Shown here in pieces: positions 32,784 to 42,810 of a stretch of 64,000 nucleotides of DNA. The notes beneath the pieces were generated by a model. The model searched no databases. It worked only from the letters and a program-made list of their open reading frames with translations, and had not been told where the DNA came from. The stretch is from the NCBI GenBank assembly GCA_004299235.1, contig SCQL01000028.1, positions 62,001 to 126,000 of the forward strand. The letters run 5' to 3'. This stretch comes from a bacterium (lineage in GTDB: Bacteria > Chloroflexota > Dormibacteria > Dormibacterales > Dormibacteraceae). Numbering within the stretch: position 1 is the first letter of the stretch; every line of letters begins with the position of its first letter. The position numbers and the translations under genes are program-made.

Positions 32784-32918
32784 GTGCGCCCTGCGCGCGC
32801 CCGGTTGAGAGTGCGCCCTGCGCGCGCCCGGCTGAGAGTGCGCCCTGCGCGCGCCCGGCTGAGAGTGCGCCCTGCGCGCGCCCGGCTGAGAATGCGCCCT
32901 GCGCGCGCCCGGCTGGCT
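32784..32918. repeat. Five tandem copies of a 27-base unit
   Basis: Units run 32784-32810, 32811-32837, 32838-32864, 32865-32891 and 32892-32918, each close to GTGCGCCCTGCGCGCGCCCG plus GCTGAGA; the first has one substitution and the last differs at its first base and last three or four bases. The period is a multiple of three and open in more than one frame. It lies between the DUF4129 ATG and the stop of the upstream membrane protein. Near-identity implies recent copying. Confidence 0.95.
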
Positions 32919-33748
32919 CACTGCGCGGGCTGCGGATGGGCAACGCGTTGCGCGAGCTGAAAGAGGTCCAATCCCTCACGGCGCACGCGAAGGTCGAAGT
33001 AGATGAGGACGATCGCGATCTGGATGACCGGGTTGACGAGGGAGTCGATGATCACGGTGGTGGTCCCAGAGATCCACAACACGACGACCGTGGACAGGAC
33101 GAGCTGCAGAAGCGCTTGCCCGAGCGCGACGAAAGCGCTGAGCGCGATGCGAATGACGTAGTAAACGATGAGCATCAGGAACAGGATCAGGAAGGTGCGC
33201 CACCATCGCCCCTCCACCAGGCGCCAGCTTCGACCCATGGCCGTGCCGAGCCGCGCGTTCTCGATGAACATCACCGGCATGACCACGGCCCAGCCGACCC
33301 AGATCCAGGCCCACAGCGGGATCAGGCAGAACATGATCAGCATCAGCCCGATGAGAAGCCAGTAACCCAGCAGGGGGAAATACCGGCGCGCGATCGCGGT
33401 GAACACTCCGACTGGACCGATGGGCCTGCCGAGCGCCGATTCACACGCGGCATAGGTGACCGCGCCGTAGAAGAACGGGATGAACAACACGTTGATCAAC
33501 GCGCCGATGCCGAAGGCGACCAGCGTCGACCCGAGCGTGCGCAGGTCGGGCTGACCTGAGCCCATCTGCCGGAGCAGGCCGCTGAACAGCGTGTAAGAGC
33601 CGTACCCGGAAAGCGCAGCGGACGGGATGGAGACGATCACCGAGATGCCGGCGAAGAGGAAGAAGTGCCGGCGGTACATGCGAAACGTCTCATCCAGCAG
33701 GTCGCCGATCTCGAGAGGGCGCAGGCGAAAAGGGACCGGGGCACTCAC
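32918..33748 (-). CDS. Multi-pass membrane protein, glycerophosphodiester phosphodiesterase membrane-domain-like
   Basis: 276 residues with about six long membrane helices in pairs (for example HFFLFAGISVIVSIPSAALS, YWLLIGLMLIMFCLIPLWAW, TFLILFLMLIVYYVIRIALS). The N-terminus PFRLRPLEIGDLLDETFRMYR is the usual start of this uncharacterised family, and the late FDLRVRREGLDLFQLAQ is also typical. No catalytic domain. It begins the membrane-DUF4129-DUF4350-MoxR-DUF58 run. Function unknown. Confidence 0.82.
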   Translation of the reverse strand: MSAPVPFRLRPLEIGDLLDETFRMYRRHFFLFAGISVIVSIPSAALSGYGSYTLFSGLLRQMGSGQPDLRTLGSTLVAFGIGALINVLFIPFFYGAVTYAACESALGRPIGPVGVFTAIARRYFPLLGYWLLIGLMLIMFCLIPLWAWIWVGWAVVMPVMFIENARLGTAMGRSWRLVEGRWWRTFLILFLMLIVYYVIRIALSAFVALGQALLQLVLSTVVVLWISGTTTVIIDSLVNPVIQIAIVLIYFDLRVRREGLDLFQLAQRVAHPQPAQ

Positions 33749-33838
33749 GCTTTGACAATTGTGCGGCTGCGCTCACCGAGTCGCAGTCGAACGCAAGGGC
33801 GGAGTTCGCGACACGTTAACCTCGTTCGGAGGGTTGAG

Positions 33839-34237
33839 GTGAACAACGAAGCGACTGCCAGCCGTGAAGACCTCCGGGTTCTCTTCGTCGAGGACGACCC
33901 CACGGTCGCACAGCTCTACAAGTTGAAGCTCGAGCTGGACGGTTATCGAGTCGACGTCGCATCCGATGGCGAGCTGGCGCTGGAGATGGCGCGCCGATCG
34001 CTGCCGGACATCATTTTCCTGGACATCCGCCTGCCGAAGCTGGACGGCATCGCGGTCCTCGAAGCCTTACGCGCCGACCCCATGACCAGTGCCGTTCCGG
34101 TCGTGATCCTTTCCAACCACGACGAGAAGGAACTGGTCGACCGAGGCGCCAAACTGGGGGCGCTGGACCATCTGATCAAGAGCCAGACCACGCCCGCCAA
34201 ACTGGCTGGTGGCCTGGGAGGCTGGCTCAAGAGCTAG
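33839..34237 (+). CDS. Receiver-only response regulator
   Basis: 132 residues forming one CheY-like receiver domain. Acidic pocket in LFVEDDPTVAQL, phosphoacceptor Asp in IIFLDIRLPKLDG, the Thr/Ser in VVILSNHDEKE and Lys in HLIKSQTTPAKL. There is no output domain, so it acts by protein contact or phosphotransfer. The GTG at 33839 has GGAGG six bases upstream; longer readings extend into non-homologous sequence. No histidine kinase is adjacent. Confidence 0.92.
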   Translation: MNNEATASREDLRVLFVEDDPTVAQLYKLKLELDGYRVDVASDGELALEMARRSLPDIIFLDIRLPKLDGIAVLEALRADPMTSAVPVVILSNHDEKELVDRGAKLGALDHLIKSQTTPAKLAGGLGGWLKS

Positions 34238-34281
34238 TCCGGAGCCTCGCCGATTTCGGCCCCCGCCCGGCCCGCCCCCTA

Positions 34282-34298
34282 CCCCCCGGTGCGGGGGG
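34282..34298. terminator. Hairpin between convergent genes
   Basis: CCCCCCG (34282-34288) and CGGGGGG (34292-34298) pair around GTG in the 70-base gap between the convergent response regulator and DUF2087 genes. A strong stem but no T-run on either strand. Confidence 0.4.
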
Positions 34299-34307
34299 CC
34301 TTCGAGG

Positions 34308-34628
34308 TCAGGCCATGGGGCCCGGCCAACACGCGGGGTCGTGGCCGACATCGGGCACGCTTCCGGTGCGCCAGTAGATGCTTCGAGCGCGCTGCATCAG
34401 CTCCTCATCCACCAGGTACCTACGGAGCGCCGCGAAGTCAGGATGCCGCTGCCCCATGATGCGATTGACCTCCGCCTCCCGGTACCTGCGCCCAGGCTGG
34501 AAGTCCTCGACCAACCAGCGCAACACCACCATCCGCTTCTTGCGCTGGGCGGGAATGCCGAGCAGGCGACCGCCGGCGCGGACGAAGCTCCCCAGCACCC
34601 GGGTGTCGAAGTCGAGCTTGTACGCCAA
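34308..34628 (-). CDS. DUF2087 domain-containing protein
   Basis: 106 residues. The domain is recognised from PAQRKKRMVVLRWLVEDF and GRRYREAEVNRIMGQRHPDFA, then LRRYLVDEELMQR. In other bacteria DUF2087 forms a winged-helix-like C-terminal part of HTH regulators or stands alone; a nucleic-acid-binding role is plausible but unproven. Start is TTG at 34628 with no good ribosome binding site, so the N-terminus is uncertain. It follows clpC by 27 bases. Confidence 0.8.
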   Translation of the reverse strand: MAYKLDFDTRVLGSFVRAGGRLLGIPAQRKKRMVVLRWLVEDFQPGRRYREAEVNRIMGQRHPDFAALRRYLVDEELMQRARSIYWRTGSVPDVGHDPACWPGPMA

Positions 34629-34655
34629 TCCAGCCGGGTAGGCCTTCGGCGGGGA

Positions 34656-37157
<2,502 letters not shown>

Positions 37158-37248
37158 GGTCCTTATTCCTCCTGGATGTCTGCGACTCGGGTGGGGCCAG
37201 CACCTCCTCGAACGTTGCTCTGGCCACCTGACGGTAGCCTCTGCACCT

Positions 37249-37254
37249 AATATA
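37249..37254 (-). promoter_or_regulatory. Candidate -10 box for clpC
   Basis: TATATT on the minus strand in the 158-base divergent gap upstream of clpC, giving a leader of about 85 bases. No convincing -35; I found no CIRCE-type inverted repeat or CtsR-like heptad repeat. Confidence 0.4.
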
Positions 37255-37315
37255 ACCTCCAACTCAACCGGCGGATTTCCCTTGGGCGGAGGCGCTTGCA
37301 CAGCATCGATCCCGG

Positions 37316-38938
37316 ATGAGGCCGCTACTCGAGCGCCTCGGTGATCTCCTCCCCTCCGCAATCGCCCTGGCCCTTCCCACGGCTTTCCTTCCCGCCGCCC
37401 AAGACTCGTTCATTCTGCCCCGAGCCTCAATCGTCATCGCGGGCGCATGCCTCGGCGCCGGCGCGGCGCTGCTCACCCCCGGTGGGCCCGGTCTTGGCAG
37501 GCTTCGCCGGCCGGTGGCGGCCTCGGCTGCCGCAGCCGTCCTGGCCTTCCTGCTCTCGATTTCGTGGCCGCTCGGCCTTGCCGGCGCGTACACACGATAC
37601 GAGTCACTCCCGATGCGCGTCGGCTACCTCGGCCTGCTTGCGGCGGGGGTGTGGCTCCTTCGCACGAACCGATCGCGTGATCGGTTGGCAGCCGCATTCG
37701 TGTTCGGCACGTCTGTCGCCTGCCTCGAAGCGCTGCTGCAGGCGGCCGGGCACGTCTTTTTTCGGCCCGACGGCAACCTCGGTAACGCCAACCTCCTAGG
37801 CGCGCTGATCGCGATGGCCCTCCCCCTCGCGGTCGCTCACGGCCTGCGCGGCGGTCGCTTCACGTTGGCGTGGTGGATCGGCGTCGCGACCATGGCCGGC
37901 GGCCTGGTGGCCACGACCTCTCGGAGCGGAGCCCTCGGCGCCCTCGCCGGCTGTCTCGCGCTGATCGTGTTTGCCCTGCGGGGAAGGCTGGCCGCCGGGG
38001 CTGCTGTGGGCGCGGCGGCCGTGATTGCCGGCTCGCTGGTCTTGATCTTGCTTTCCCCGCTCCGCGCGCTCAACGACGACCCGGGTCCAACCCGAGTCCA
38101 CCTGTGGCAAGACGCGGCGCACATGATCGCTGCACGGCCCCTCACCGGCTGGGGCGAGGACTCCACCGGGCTCGCGCTGGGCCAGTTCCTGAGCAGCGAC
38201 TGGTCTCCTGGGGTCACGTTCGACCGCGTCCATTCCGGACCTCTGGACATCGCTGCCGCCCAGGGTCTCCTCGGACTGGCGGCCCTGGCCTGGCTGCTCG
38301 TGATTCTCTTTCGCGGCGCCTGGCGCTGGCGCTTCAGCGGCAGCGTCGCCGCCTTGAGCGCCGCGTGCGTGGGGTACACGGTCTGGGTTCTCTTCAACTT
38401 CGATTGGGCGCCCGCGACCGGCGCCTTCTGGCTCTTGGCCGGCGCCACGTGGTCGGGGGTTCAAGCGGCCGAGGGCGAACTCGTGCCCACCGCCGCCACC
38501 AGGAGCCCGGTGATGCCGGCGCGGGCATGGTGGCGTTCAGGTCTCGCCGTGGTCATGGCCCTGGCAGCGGTCTGGCTGGGGGCCATGCCGCTTCTCGCCG
38601 ATGTCTGGTATGACCACGGCCGGGCCGACCTTTCGGTGGTCGTCGATCCGCTTCAGGCCCGCTACCACTGGGCGCTCGGCCAGGGCCTGGCGGCGCAAGG
38701 CTCGGTGGCGCGTGGAGTGGAGGAAATGAAACGGGCGGCGGAGCTGGGCGAGACCGAGCCGAGCTTGTACGTCGAGCTCGGCGACCGCGAAGCGCAGCTC
38801 GGGCGCTCGACTGCGGCCCGCGGCGATTACCTAAGGGCGCTGGCGATCGACCCCTACTTCTCGCCCGCCCGTCAGCGCCTGGCAGCGGCCGAGCGGAGCG
38901 CCACCCAGCCGGTAAAGAATCAGGCGGGCGTCAGCTGA
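37316..38938 (+). CDS. O-antigen ligase-like membrane protein with TPR tail
   Basis: 540 residues. About ten membrane helices and the Wzy_C/WaaL-type periplasmic loop segment (PGPTRVHLWQDAAHMIAARP, then GWGEDSTG) point to the O-antigen ligase/polymerase superfamily, which joins polysaccharide or glycan chains at the outer face of the membrane. After a last helix (residues about 400-425) comes a tetratricopeptide-like tail (RYHWALGQGLAAQGSVARG, EPSLYVELGDREAQLGRST). Substrate unknown. It converges on rpsA with a three-base gap. Separate from the sugar genes at 52-61 kb. Confidence 0.78.
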   Translation: MRPLLERLGDLLPSAIALALPTAFLPAAQDSFILPRASIVIAGACLGAGAALLTPGGPGLGRLRRPVAASAAAAVLAFLLSISWPLGLAGAYTRYESLPMRVGYLGLLAAGVWLLRTNRSRDRLAAAFVFGTSVACLEALLQAAGHVFFRPDGNLGNANLLGALIAMALPLAVAHGLRGGRFTLAWWIGVATMAGGLVATTSRSGALGALAGCLALIVFALRGRLAAGAAVGAAAVIAGSLVLILLSPLRALNDDPGPTRVHLWQDAAHMIAARPLTGWGEDSTGLALGQFLSSDWSPGVTFDRVHSGPLDIAAAQGLLGLAALAWLLVILFRGAWRWRFSGSVAALSAACVGYTVWVLFNFDWAPATGAFWLLAGATWSGVQAAEGELVPTAATRSPVMPARAWWRSGLAVVMALAAVWLGAMPLLADVWYDHGRADLSVVVDPLQARYHWALGQGLAAQGSVARGVEEMKRAAELGETEPSLYVELGDREAQLGRSTAARGDYLRALAIDPYFSPARQRLAAAERSATQPVKNQAGVS

Positions 38939-38941
38939 CGG

Positions 38942-40135
38942 TTAGGATCCGTCCTCTACGTCGTACTCGTCTGGGCGCCGGTCGGTCCGGGCCCCCGCCA
39001 GGCTCGCCGGCGGTGCCGAGAGCTGCTTCAGGCTGAGCGAGATGCGGCGCCGGGCAGTGTCGATCCCGATCACCTTCACCTGCAGGGTCTCGCCCACCTT
39101 GAGCACGTCTTCGGTCCGCTCGACGTGATCCCAGGACAGCTCGGAGATGTGCAGCAGCCCCTCGATCCCGGCCATGATCTGGAGGAAGGCACCGTACTTC
39201 TTGGTCTTCGTCACCTGGCCTTCCACGATCGAGCCGATCGGCATCGACAGGACCAGCCTCTCCCATGGATCCTGCTGCAGCTGCCGCAGCGAAAGCGAGA
39301 TGCGCGTCTGCTCAGGGTCGAGCTTGATCACCTTCACGGTGACCTCGTCGCCCAGCTGGAGGACATCCGTCACCTTCGACACGCGGTCCCACGACAGCTC
39401 GGAGATGTGGATGAGGCCATCCGCGCCACCGATGTCGACGAACGCGCCGTAGCTGGTGATCCCAGACACGGTTCCCTTCACCGTCGTGCCGGTCTGCAGG
39501 CGGCTGAAGAGCTCCTCGCGCTTGCGAGCGCGATCCTCGTCTTCGGCAGCCTTCTGGCTGACGATCAGACGGTTGCGCTTGCGATTGACCTCGAGGATCT
39601 TGACCGGGATGCGCTGGCCGACCAGCGACTCCAGGCTGCCGGCGTACGCCCGGGCGACCTGGCTCGACGGCAGGAATCCCCGCAGGCCGAGGATGTTGAC
39701 GATGAGCCCGCCCTTGTTCTGCTCGCGCACGTCCGCCTCGATGACCGACCCGTCGACCTGCTTCTCGGCAGCCACGAGCCAGGTCGTCTCGGCACGCGCA
39801 CGGCGCAGGCTGAGGACGACGTTGCCTTCCTCGTTCTCCGGCTGGAGGACATAGACCTTGATCTGGTCGCCAGGCTCCAGGCCGACCGCATCGACCTCGC
39901 CGCGCAGGCCTAGCTCTTTGCTGGAGATGACCCCTTCGGCTTTGGCGCCGATGTCGACGAGGACCTCGTCCGGATCGACGCGAACCACGATGCCATCCAC
40001 GATGTCCCCGTGGTTGGGGGTCTTGAAGGCGTCCTCTTCGTAGTGGAGGTAGTCCTCCATCGTCATCGGGGCGGATGAGTCCTGGTCGGTCGCCTCCTCT
40101 TGTTCTGTCAGGACGGCACCGGACTCAATAGACAA
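38942..40135 (-). CDS. rpsA: 30S ribosomal protein bS1
   Basis: RNA-binding translation initiation protein, 397 residues with four S1 (OB-fold) domains, the short form common in Gram-positive-type bacteria (E. coli has six). Repeats begin near GDIVDGIVVRVDPDEVLVDIG, GSVIEADVREQNKGGLIVNI, TTVKGTVSGITSYGAFVDIG and SIVEGQVTKTKKYGAFLQIM; the last two carry DGLIHISELSWD and EGLLHISELSWD. The TTG at 40135 follows a GGGGG tract; an ATG 23 codons later is an alternative. Confidence 0.95.
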   Translation of the reverse strand: MSIESGAVLTEQEEATDQDSSAPMTMEDYLHYEEDAFKTPNHGDIVDGIVVRVDPDEVLVDIGAKAEGVISSKELGLRGEVDAVGLEPGDQIKVYVLQPENEEGNVVLSLRRARAETTWLVAAEKQVDGSVIEADVREQNKGGLIVNILGLRGFLPSSQVARAYAGSLESLVGQRIPVKILEVNRKRNRLIVSQKAAEDEDRARKREELFSRLQTGTTVKGTVSGITSYGAFVDIGGADGLIHISELSWDRVSKVTDVLQLGDEVTVKVIKLDPEQTRISLSLRQLQQDPWERLVLSMPIGSIVEGQVTKTKKYGAFLQIMAGIEGLLHISELSWDHVERTEDVLKVGETLQVKVIGIDTARRRISLSLKQLSAPPASLAGARTDRRPDEYDVEDGS

Positions 40136-40205
40136 CGCGTATACCCCCTAAGGATTATTGGTGTGGTCTTGGTCGTCAGATCAGCCTCCGCCAAAACGAA
40201 CTGCA

Positions 40206-40211
40206 ATTGTA
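40206..40211 (-). promoter_or_regulatory. Candidate -10 box for rpsA
   Basis: TACAAT on the minus strand, 71 bases before the rpsA start, in the panC-rpsA gap. The -35 region is weak. Confidence 0.4.
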
Positions 40212-40226
40212 ACGTACATTCGGGCC

Positions 40227-41060
40227 TCATCCAGGAAACGGTTGTGACAGATCGTGGTTGTCGATCAACCGCGTGTGCCCGATCCGGACGGCCAGCACCG
40301 CCAGGAACCCCGGTGCGACAAACGTCTCCAGATCGACCAACTCCGCGTAATCGACTCTCGCCAGAGGCTCGACCTGGATCCCGGCCAGCAGCACCGCCCG
40401 GAGCTCGCCCGGCCTTCGCTCCCCCGCCGCGTAGGCGGCCCCGGCGAGCCTGAGGGCGGAGCTCAGGCACATGGCCGCCTGGCGTTCCTCAGGGCTCAGG
40501 TAGGCATTGCGGGAGCTGAGCGCCAGGCCGTCGTCCTCCCGAACCGTCGGGCACACTCGGATGACGACCCCGGTGTCGAGGTCGTGCGCCAGGCGCCTGA
40601 CCACCGCCACCTGCTGGGCATCCTTTTGGCCGAAGTAGGCGCGGTCCGGTTCGACGGCGCCGAAAAGCTTGGCCACCACAGTGGCGACGCCCTCGAAATG
40701 ACCGGGTCGCGCCGCGCCCTCGAGGCGCTCGGCAAGGCCCCCAACCAGCACCCGCGTGCTCGCCCCAGGTGGGTACATCGCATCCGCCGACGGCCTGTAG
40801 ACGGCGTCCACCCCAGCCCGGCCCAGCAGCTCCCCATCACGGTCGGGATCGCGCGGGTAGCGCTCGAAATCCTCGCCCGGCCCGAATTGAATCGGGTTGA
40901 CGAACACGCTCACCACCACCTTCGCGTTCTCGCTGCGCGCCTGCTCCACCAGGCTGAGGTGGCCGGCGTGCAGTGCGCCCATGGTCGGAACCAGGCCGAT
41001 CGAGCGGCCTTCCCGGCGCCACCGGCGCGCGGCCTCGCGCATCGCGTCGGGAGCATCCAA
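40227..41060 (-). CDS. panC: Pantothenate synthetase
   Basis: ATP-dependent joining of pantoate and beta-alanine to form pantothenate (vitamin B5). 277 residues with the HIGH-like nucleotide motif VPTMGALHAGHLSL, FVNPIQFGPGEDFERYPR, YFGQKDAQQVAVVRRLAHDL and ALSSRNAYLSPEER (KMSKS equivalent). Begins at a TTG 13 bases after panB. Last gene of the ftsH-DUF2520-panB-panC run. Confidence 0.96.
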   Translation of the reverse strand: MDAPDAMREAARRWRREGRSIGLVPTMGALHAGHLSLVEQARSENAKVVVSVFVNPIQFGPGEDFERYPRDPDRDGELLGRAGVDAVYRPSADAMYPPGASTRVLVGGLAERLEGAARPGHFEGVATVVAKLFGAVEPDRAYFGQKDAQQVAVVRRLAHDLDTGVVIRVCPTVREDDGLALSSRNAYLSPEERQAAMCLSSALRLAGAAYAAGERRPGELRAVLLAGIQVEPLARVDYAELVDLETFVAPGFLAVLAVRIGHTRLIDNHDLSQPFPG

Positions 41061-41073
41061 GACGGCGGGCTCT

Positions 41074-41922
41074 TTACCCGGCGCCGTACTTGACCTCGTC
41101 TCGCTCCCCCGCCGGCGCGGCGCCGTTGGCCGAGTAGGCGTGCTCCGGCCCGGGGAACACCCCGCTGCCGACCTCCTGGGCGAACGTTTCAGCCGCTTGG
41201 TGGATCTCCCCGGCGAGGTTGGCGTACCGCTTGACGAACTTGGGCGCCTTGCCCGTGGTCAGACCGAGCATGTCGTGGAAGACCAGGACCTGACCGTCGG
41301 TGCCCGAGCCCGCGCCGATGCCGATGGTCGGGATGCGCAAGGCTTGCGTGACGCGTGTCGCCAGGTCACCAGGCACCCCCTCGAGGACCAGGCTGAACGC
41401 CCCGGCCTGCTCGAGCTCCTCGGCGTCAGCCAGGATGCGTGCCGCCTGCGCCTGGCTCTTGCCCTGCACCTTGAAGCCGCCCATCTGGTGGACGAATTGA
41501 GGCGTCAGGCCGAGGTGACCCATGACCGGGATGCCGAGCTCGGTCAGGCGCCGGGTGATCTCGACGCTCCTGCCGCCACCCTCGAGCTTCACGGCATGCA
41601 TGGCGCCCTCCTGCAGGAAGCGCCCGGCGCTGGTGATCGCCTGTTCGACGGAGGCGTGATACGACATGAAGGGCAGGTCGCCGACCAGCAGGGCCTGTCG
41701 AGACCCACGAGCCACCGCTTTGGCATGGTGCAGCATCTCGTCGAGCGTCACCGGCAGGGTGGTTGGGTAACCGAGCATCACCATGCCCAGGCTGTCCCCG
41801 ACGAGAAGGATCGGTATCCCGGCCTCGTCGAGAATTCGGGCGCTGAGGTAGTCGTACGCGGTGAGCACGGCAAAGCGGCGGTGCTCATCCTTGAATCGCT
41901 GAACGTCCAGCACCGTGGTCAT
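41074..41922 (-). CDS. panB: 3-methyl-2-oxobutanoate hydroxymethyltransferase
   Basis: First committed step of pantothenate synthesis, making ketopantoate from 2-oxoisovalerate and methylene-THF. 282 residues with LTAYDYLSARILDEAGI, the metal site LVGDSLGMVMLGY, GAMHAVKLEGG, VMGHLGLTPQFVHQMGGFKVQ and the late IGIGAGSGTDGQVLVFHDMLG. Its ATG overlaps the DUF2520 stop by four bases (ATGA), linking their expression. Confidence 0.96.
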   Translation of the reverse strand: MTTVLDVQRFKDEHRRFAVLTAYDYLSARILDEAGIPILLVGDSLGMVMLGYPTTLPVTLDEMLHHAKAVARGSRQALLVGDLPFMSYHASVEQAITSAGRFLQEGAMHAVKLEGGGRSVEITRRLTELGIPVMGHLGLTPQFVHQMGGFKVQGKSQAQAARILADAEELEQAGAFSLVLEGVPGDLATRVTQALRIPTIGIGAGSGTDGQVLVFHDMLGLTTGKAPKFVKRYANLAGEIHQAAETFAQEVGSGVFPGPEHAYSANGAAPAGERDEVKYGAG

Positions 41923-42791
41923 GTCCTGCGCCTCCTTCGGGTCGCTGCCGCGTGCTGGGTCAGCGCCCTTCGCATCCGCTCGGCCGCGGCAGGCTCCAGG
42001 CCTGCCTCCCTGGCGATCTCGAGCGCGATCTGGCCGAGCATACGATAAAGGTCGGTCACTCGCGACCCGCGCTCCGGCTCCGCCCCTTCGTCGATCGCCT
42101 CGAGAGCCGCCACATGTCGCCGCACCGTCTCCACGTCACCGCGCCGGACGGGGCCGGTCAGGGCGGCCACCGGACCATGCCGGCGGAGGTTCGCCAATGC
42201 CCCTTCGGCCAGGGGCCCCAGCCCGTCCATGGCTTCCTGCTCGTTCCAGCCGGCGGCTTTGAGCAGCTCCACCGCCTCGCGCAGAAGAGCGTCGACGTAG
42301 TTGGAGGCGAACACGGCGGCCGCGTGATACAGGACACGCTGGCTGTCGTCGACGTGTTTGGGTCGGGCGCCCAGATCGCAAGCCAGCCCGGCGAGCTGCC
42401 GGCGCAGCGGCGATGTGCTGGCGTCAACCGCGACCACGATCCCGCGAAACGATGCGGGCGGCCGCGGCTCGGGGAAACTCTGCAGGGGATGAAACGACCC
42501 GACGGCGTGGCGGGCGCGAAGCGGTTCGAGCGACGCCAGGTCCAGGGCTCCGCTGAGATGGCAGAAAGCCACCCTCCGGGGAATCGGCCCGTGAGCCGCC
42601 AGTCCGGCGGCCATGCCCGGCACAGCGCCGTCGGGGACGGCGAGGAAGACGATCGCCCGCGGCAGCGAGCCGAGCCTCTCGACGAGACTTTCCTGCCCCG
42701 TCCGCGCCGGCCACAGCTGCGCCGGGTGACCGGCGGCTTTCAGCGCCCGAGCCAGGCTGCGGCCGAGGTTTCCCCGACCGGCGACGATCAG
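41919..42791 (-). CDS. Rossmann-like and DUF2520 domain protein (possible ketopantoate reductase)
   Basis: About 290 residues. An N-terminal NAD(P)-binding fold with GRGNLGRSLARALKAAG and IVFLAVPDGAVPGMA, and a helical C-terminus with YHAAAVFASNYVDALLREAVELL typical of DUF2520. Its position directly before panB-panC, with no panE visible, suggests it reduces ketopantoate; an alternative reductase outside PanE (PanG) is known, though its exact family relation should be checked. No ATG/GTG/TTG lies between the ftsH stop (42811) and the first strand; I take a CTG at 42789-42791. The nearest ATG (42884) would overlap ftsH by 74 bases. Confidence 0.78.
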   Translation of the reverse strand: MIVAGRGNLGRSLARALKAAGHPAQLWPARTGQESLVERLGSLPRAIVFLAVPDGAVPGMAAGLAAHGPIPRRVAFCHLSGALDLASLEPLRARHAVGSFHPLQSFPEPRPPASFRGIVVAVDASTSPLRRQLAGLACDLGARPKHVDDSQRVLYHAAAVFASNYVDALLREAVELLKAAGWNEQEAMDGLGPLAEGALANLRRHGPVAALTGPVRRGDVETVRRHVAALEAIDEGAEPERGSRVTDLYRMLGQIALEIAREAGLEPAAAERMRRALTQHAAATRRRRRT

Positions 42792-42810
42792 CTGCGGCGG
42801 CGCCGGCGTG

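Noticed and set aside
32784-32918. CRISPR array
   Set aside because: The units are contiguous 27-base copies with no spacers and no cas genes nearby.
33749-33838. Promoter with TTGACA at about 33757 for the response regulator
   Set aside because: A good TTGACA is present but no acceptable -10 lies 16-18 bases downstream.
37158-37315. CIRCE or CtsR operator before clpC
   Set aside because: No GCACTC-N9-GAGTGC or tandem heptad motif is seen; only a -10-like TATATT.
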